Shown: positions 63,601 to 64,000 of the stretch, piece by piece
Position numbering within the stretch: position 1 is the stretch's first letter
How the letters are laid out: the number at the start of each line of letters is the position of its first letter
Source of the DNA: Sediminibacterium ginsengisoli
GTDB lineage: Bacteria; Bacteroidota; Bacteroidia; Chitinophagales; Chitinophagaceae
Assembly: GCA_945865545.1 (NCBI GenBank)
Contig: CAMBEQ010000001.1
Coordinates: 1 to 64,000 of the forward strand
Direction of reading: 5' to 3'
Length of the DNA: 64,000 nucleotides
Notes under the pieces: generated by a model
Database searches by the model: none
What the model saw: the letters and a program-made list of their open reading frames with translations, nothing else
What the model was told of the DNA's origin: nothing
Position numbers and translations under genes: made by a program

Positions 63601-63686
63601 GCCGAAAATAATTCAGTACCAGTGGTTTGTGCTAAAACAGTGGCACTGAGAAAGATACCTAGTAAAGCAAATAGTTGTTTTTTCAT
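60624..63686 (-). CDS. Secreted BNR/Asp-box propeller protein, paralog 2
   Basis: A 1020-residue exported relative of the protein at 46285-49482. Signal peptide about 1-19 (ending VLAQ), opening FRFMGPDGNRAIAVVGEPGNP, then many Asp-boxes (TTDAGIHW, SSDGGKTW, TTNGGQSW, TNDGGKTW, NEGKTW). After the propellers come an Ig-like part with FNRVWWNLAH and a helical tail rich in Leu/Gln/Glu. Several blades are aligned at equal positions in both proteins, so they are true paralogs. Function unknown; likely glycan or protein binding in the periplasm or at the surface. First in a unit with the GH5-like gene. Confidence 0.92.
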   Translation of the reverse strand: MKKQLFALLGIFLSATVLAQTTGTELFSAMPFRFMGPDGNRAIAVVGEPGNPMVSYVGAASGGIFKTTDAGIHWKPIFDQMDNSSIGALAISESHPQQVWAGTGETFVIRPAHANGNGIYKSSDGGKTWQNKGLKETVLISKVIVDPTDTNTVYVAAMGHMHGPQQERGVYKTTNGGQSWERILFVDENTGCIDLSLNGKDTKNLVAAMWQVDIKTWNLNSGGPGSGFYKTNDGGKTWKPMQNGLPGGAGHPVGKTSIDFAQSNPSTIYALVEDKVPGLYKSIDGGEHWKLMYQAHSMAQRAAYYTRVRVSTQDENKLYTICVTIMESKDGGVTFNGEGTYEPGGDNHDIWFDPKNAKRIMVAHDGGLNMSSNAGASWSNINLPIAQMYHVAVDNMIPYHVMGNRQDGYSYRTAAISMQGSIPLGLWEGVGGCESGFAQPDPFDNNIIWSGCYDGGLDVTDVRTGYSHDVRPWPEAGFGWAPADMKYRWHWNFPMALSKHQKGVVYVGSQYVHKTSNQGMSWTVISPDLTTNDKSHQQNSGGMNSDNLMTFDGCTLYVIAESPVKQGVLWTGTNDGQIQVTVNEGKTWINVTKNLKGIAPWGTIRSIDPSNFDAGTAYISISYQQLGDFKPYIFKTADYGKTWKAIGAGIPASNSSFVHSIKEDPAQKGLLYAGTDNGLYISPDDGTTWVALKNNLPPSPVYYIAIQKNFRDLVLATYGRGFYILDDISPIREWSKQTVKNKNELFAPKHAYRFHYKSGIHSESSMSTGQNPPYGASINYYLAGEVQENPTIIILNQKGDTINKMEGSKQKGFNRVWWNLAHTAIELPPLKTIPDQKNYIKLDSAGNRPLNIYDLDIGPGLTPIKVPAGKYTVVLKTGSFVQKQDIQVFNDPNLHSNSASIQAQYNLGKQLLSSINNCLSLIERMEVHRANFLKQNTSESLLKEKEVYHLEKQLMDIHSTGARMDIFRNPAQILERLLAISSECQTMGADFAPTTQQTLVYQALNSQLKKLELAYLQLKL

Positions 63687-63805
63687 GAACGAAAATTTTT
63701 CATTTTAATAAATCAATTAATGAATTTAATCAATATAATTGTAGCAACCAATTACAATTAAAACAAAGAATTTTATTTGTATATTTAATACCAAAAATCA
63801 TCAAC

Positions 63806-64000
63806 ATGATAACAGTTTTTAAAAAAATGTGCATTGTTAGTTTGCTTGTTGTAGCAAATCTATTTTCCATTGCCACATGGGCACAAGTAGACCCTTCTTT
63901 CTTAGCAGGTTTAAAATATAGAATGATAGGGCCTCACAGAGCAGGTCGAACTGTTGGTATAACAGGTGTTAACAGTGAGCCCAATGTTTTTTATATGGGT
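63806..64000 (+). CDS. BNR/Asp-box propeller protein, paralog 3 (5' part only)
   Basis: A frame opens at ATG 63806 and runs 65 codons to the window end without a stop. It has a signal peptide (about 1-27, ending TWAQ) and then LKYRMIGPHRAGRTVGITGV, which matches the starts of the other two BNR proteins ([12 protein letters not shown] and FRFMGPDGNRA). It is divergent from paralog 2 with 119 bp between. The rest of the gene lies beyond the window, so only the start and leader can be supported. Confidence 0.8.
   Translation, partial: MITVFKKMCIVSLLVVANLFSIATWAQVDPSFLAGLKYRMIGPHRAGRTVGITGVNSEPNVFYMG

Noticed and set aside
1-64000. CRISPR arrays, insertion sequences, integrases or attachment sites
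   Set aside because: No spaced direct repeats, transposase or integrase motifs were seen, and the tRNA gene shows no repeated 3' end nearby.

Overview
The window is AT-rich (roughly one third G+C by eye) and reads as chromosome from a Bacteroidota species, most likely Chitinophagaceae or a close relative. The signs are two TonB-dependent receptors, a CarboxypepD_reg/outer-membrane barrel protein paired with a GLPGLI protein, a type IX secretion sorting domain, an ECF sigma/anti-sigma/sensor triad, NIPSNAP, DUF1684 and DUF47-PiT genes, and a TAnnTTTG-type promoter box in several gaps. No insertion sequence, integrase, CRISPR array or prophage was seen. About 50 genes fill the window, and several convergent pairs share or abut stop codons.

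Layout. 0-3.6 kb: a TonB receptor whose last strand is interrupted by a stop, and an unrecognised single-pass membrane protein. 3.7-6.4 kb: phosphate module (DUF47 + PiT) behind a Pho-box-like direct repeat. 6.4-13.5 kb: envelope genes (M24 peptidase, second TonB receptor, GLPGLI + barrel pair). 13.9-26.1 kb: a TIM-barrel sugar isomerase-like protein, two penicillin-acylase-family amidases, a LuxR-type regulator and, between the amidases, two D-Ala-D-Ala-ligase-like ATP-grasp enzymes, the second fused to a SET methyltransferase domain, followed by a TMEM164/TIGR02206 membrane protein; then a HAD protein, a nucleotide-sugar dehydrogenase and DUF1684. 26.3-33 kb: S41 peptidase, VOC protein, one-domain asparaginase, sigma/anti-sigma/sensor operon, M20 peptidase, esterase. 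33-41.3 kb: amidohydrolase, sugar MFS transporter, NIPSNAP, a remnant of a TolC-type gene, PQQ dehydrogenase with an inserted cytochrome c, third acylase. 41.4-44.9 kb: sulfur module (CstB-like persulfide dioxygenase/rhodanese, TauE exporter, two-piece YeeE thiosulfate transporter). 44.9-52.8 kb: rhamnose mutarotase, Gfo/Idh oxidoreductase and BNR-repeat protein operon, an atypical tRNA-Cys gene, a second Gfo/Idh gene and a class V aminotransferase. 52.9-64 kb: M20 amidohydrolase, a T9SS-sorted protein with a fibre protein, M24 peptidase, sialate O-acetylesterase, GH5-like hydrolase and two more BNR proteins, the last cut by the window end.

How it fits together. Most products carry signal peptides, lipoprotein signals or twin-arginine-like leaders, so this is largely an envelope and periplasm region for taking apart peptides, acyl-amides and decorated sugars. 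The sulfur genes form a persulfide/thiosulfate unit. The least explained part is the ATP-grasp, ATP-grasp-SET and TMEM164-like run at 18.0-21.4 kb, the best candidate for an undescribed peptide- or amide-modifying system. A near-identical palindromic 24-bp element lies in front of the thiosulfate transporter and again in the gap between the tRNA-Cys and a Gfo/Idh gene, which suggests a shared, possibly sulfur-related, regulator.
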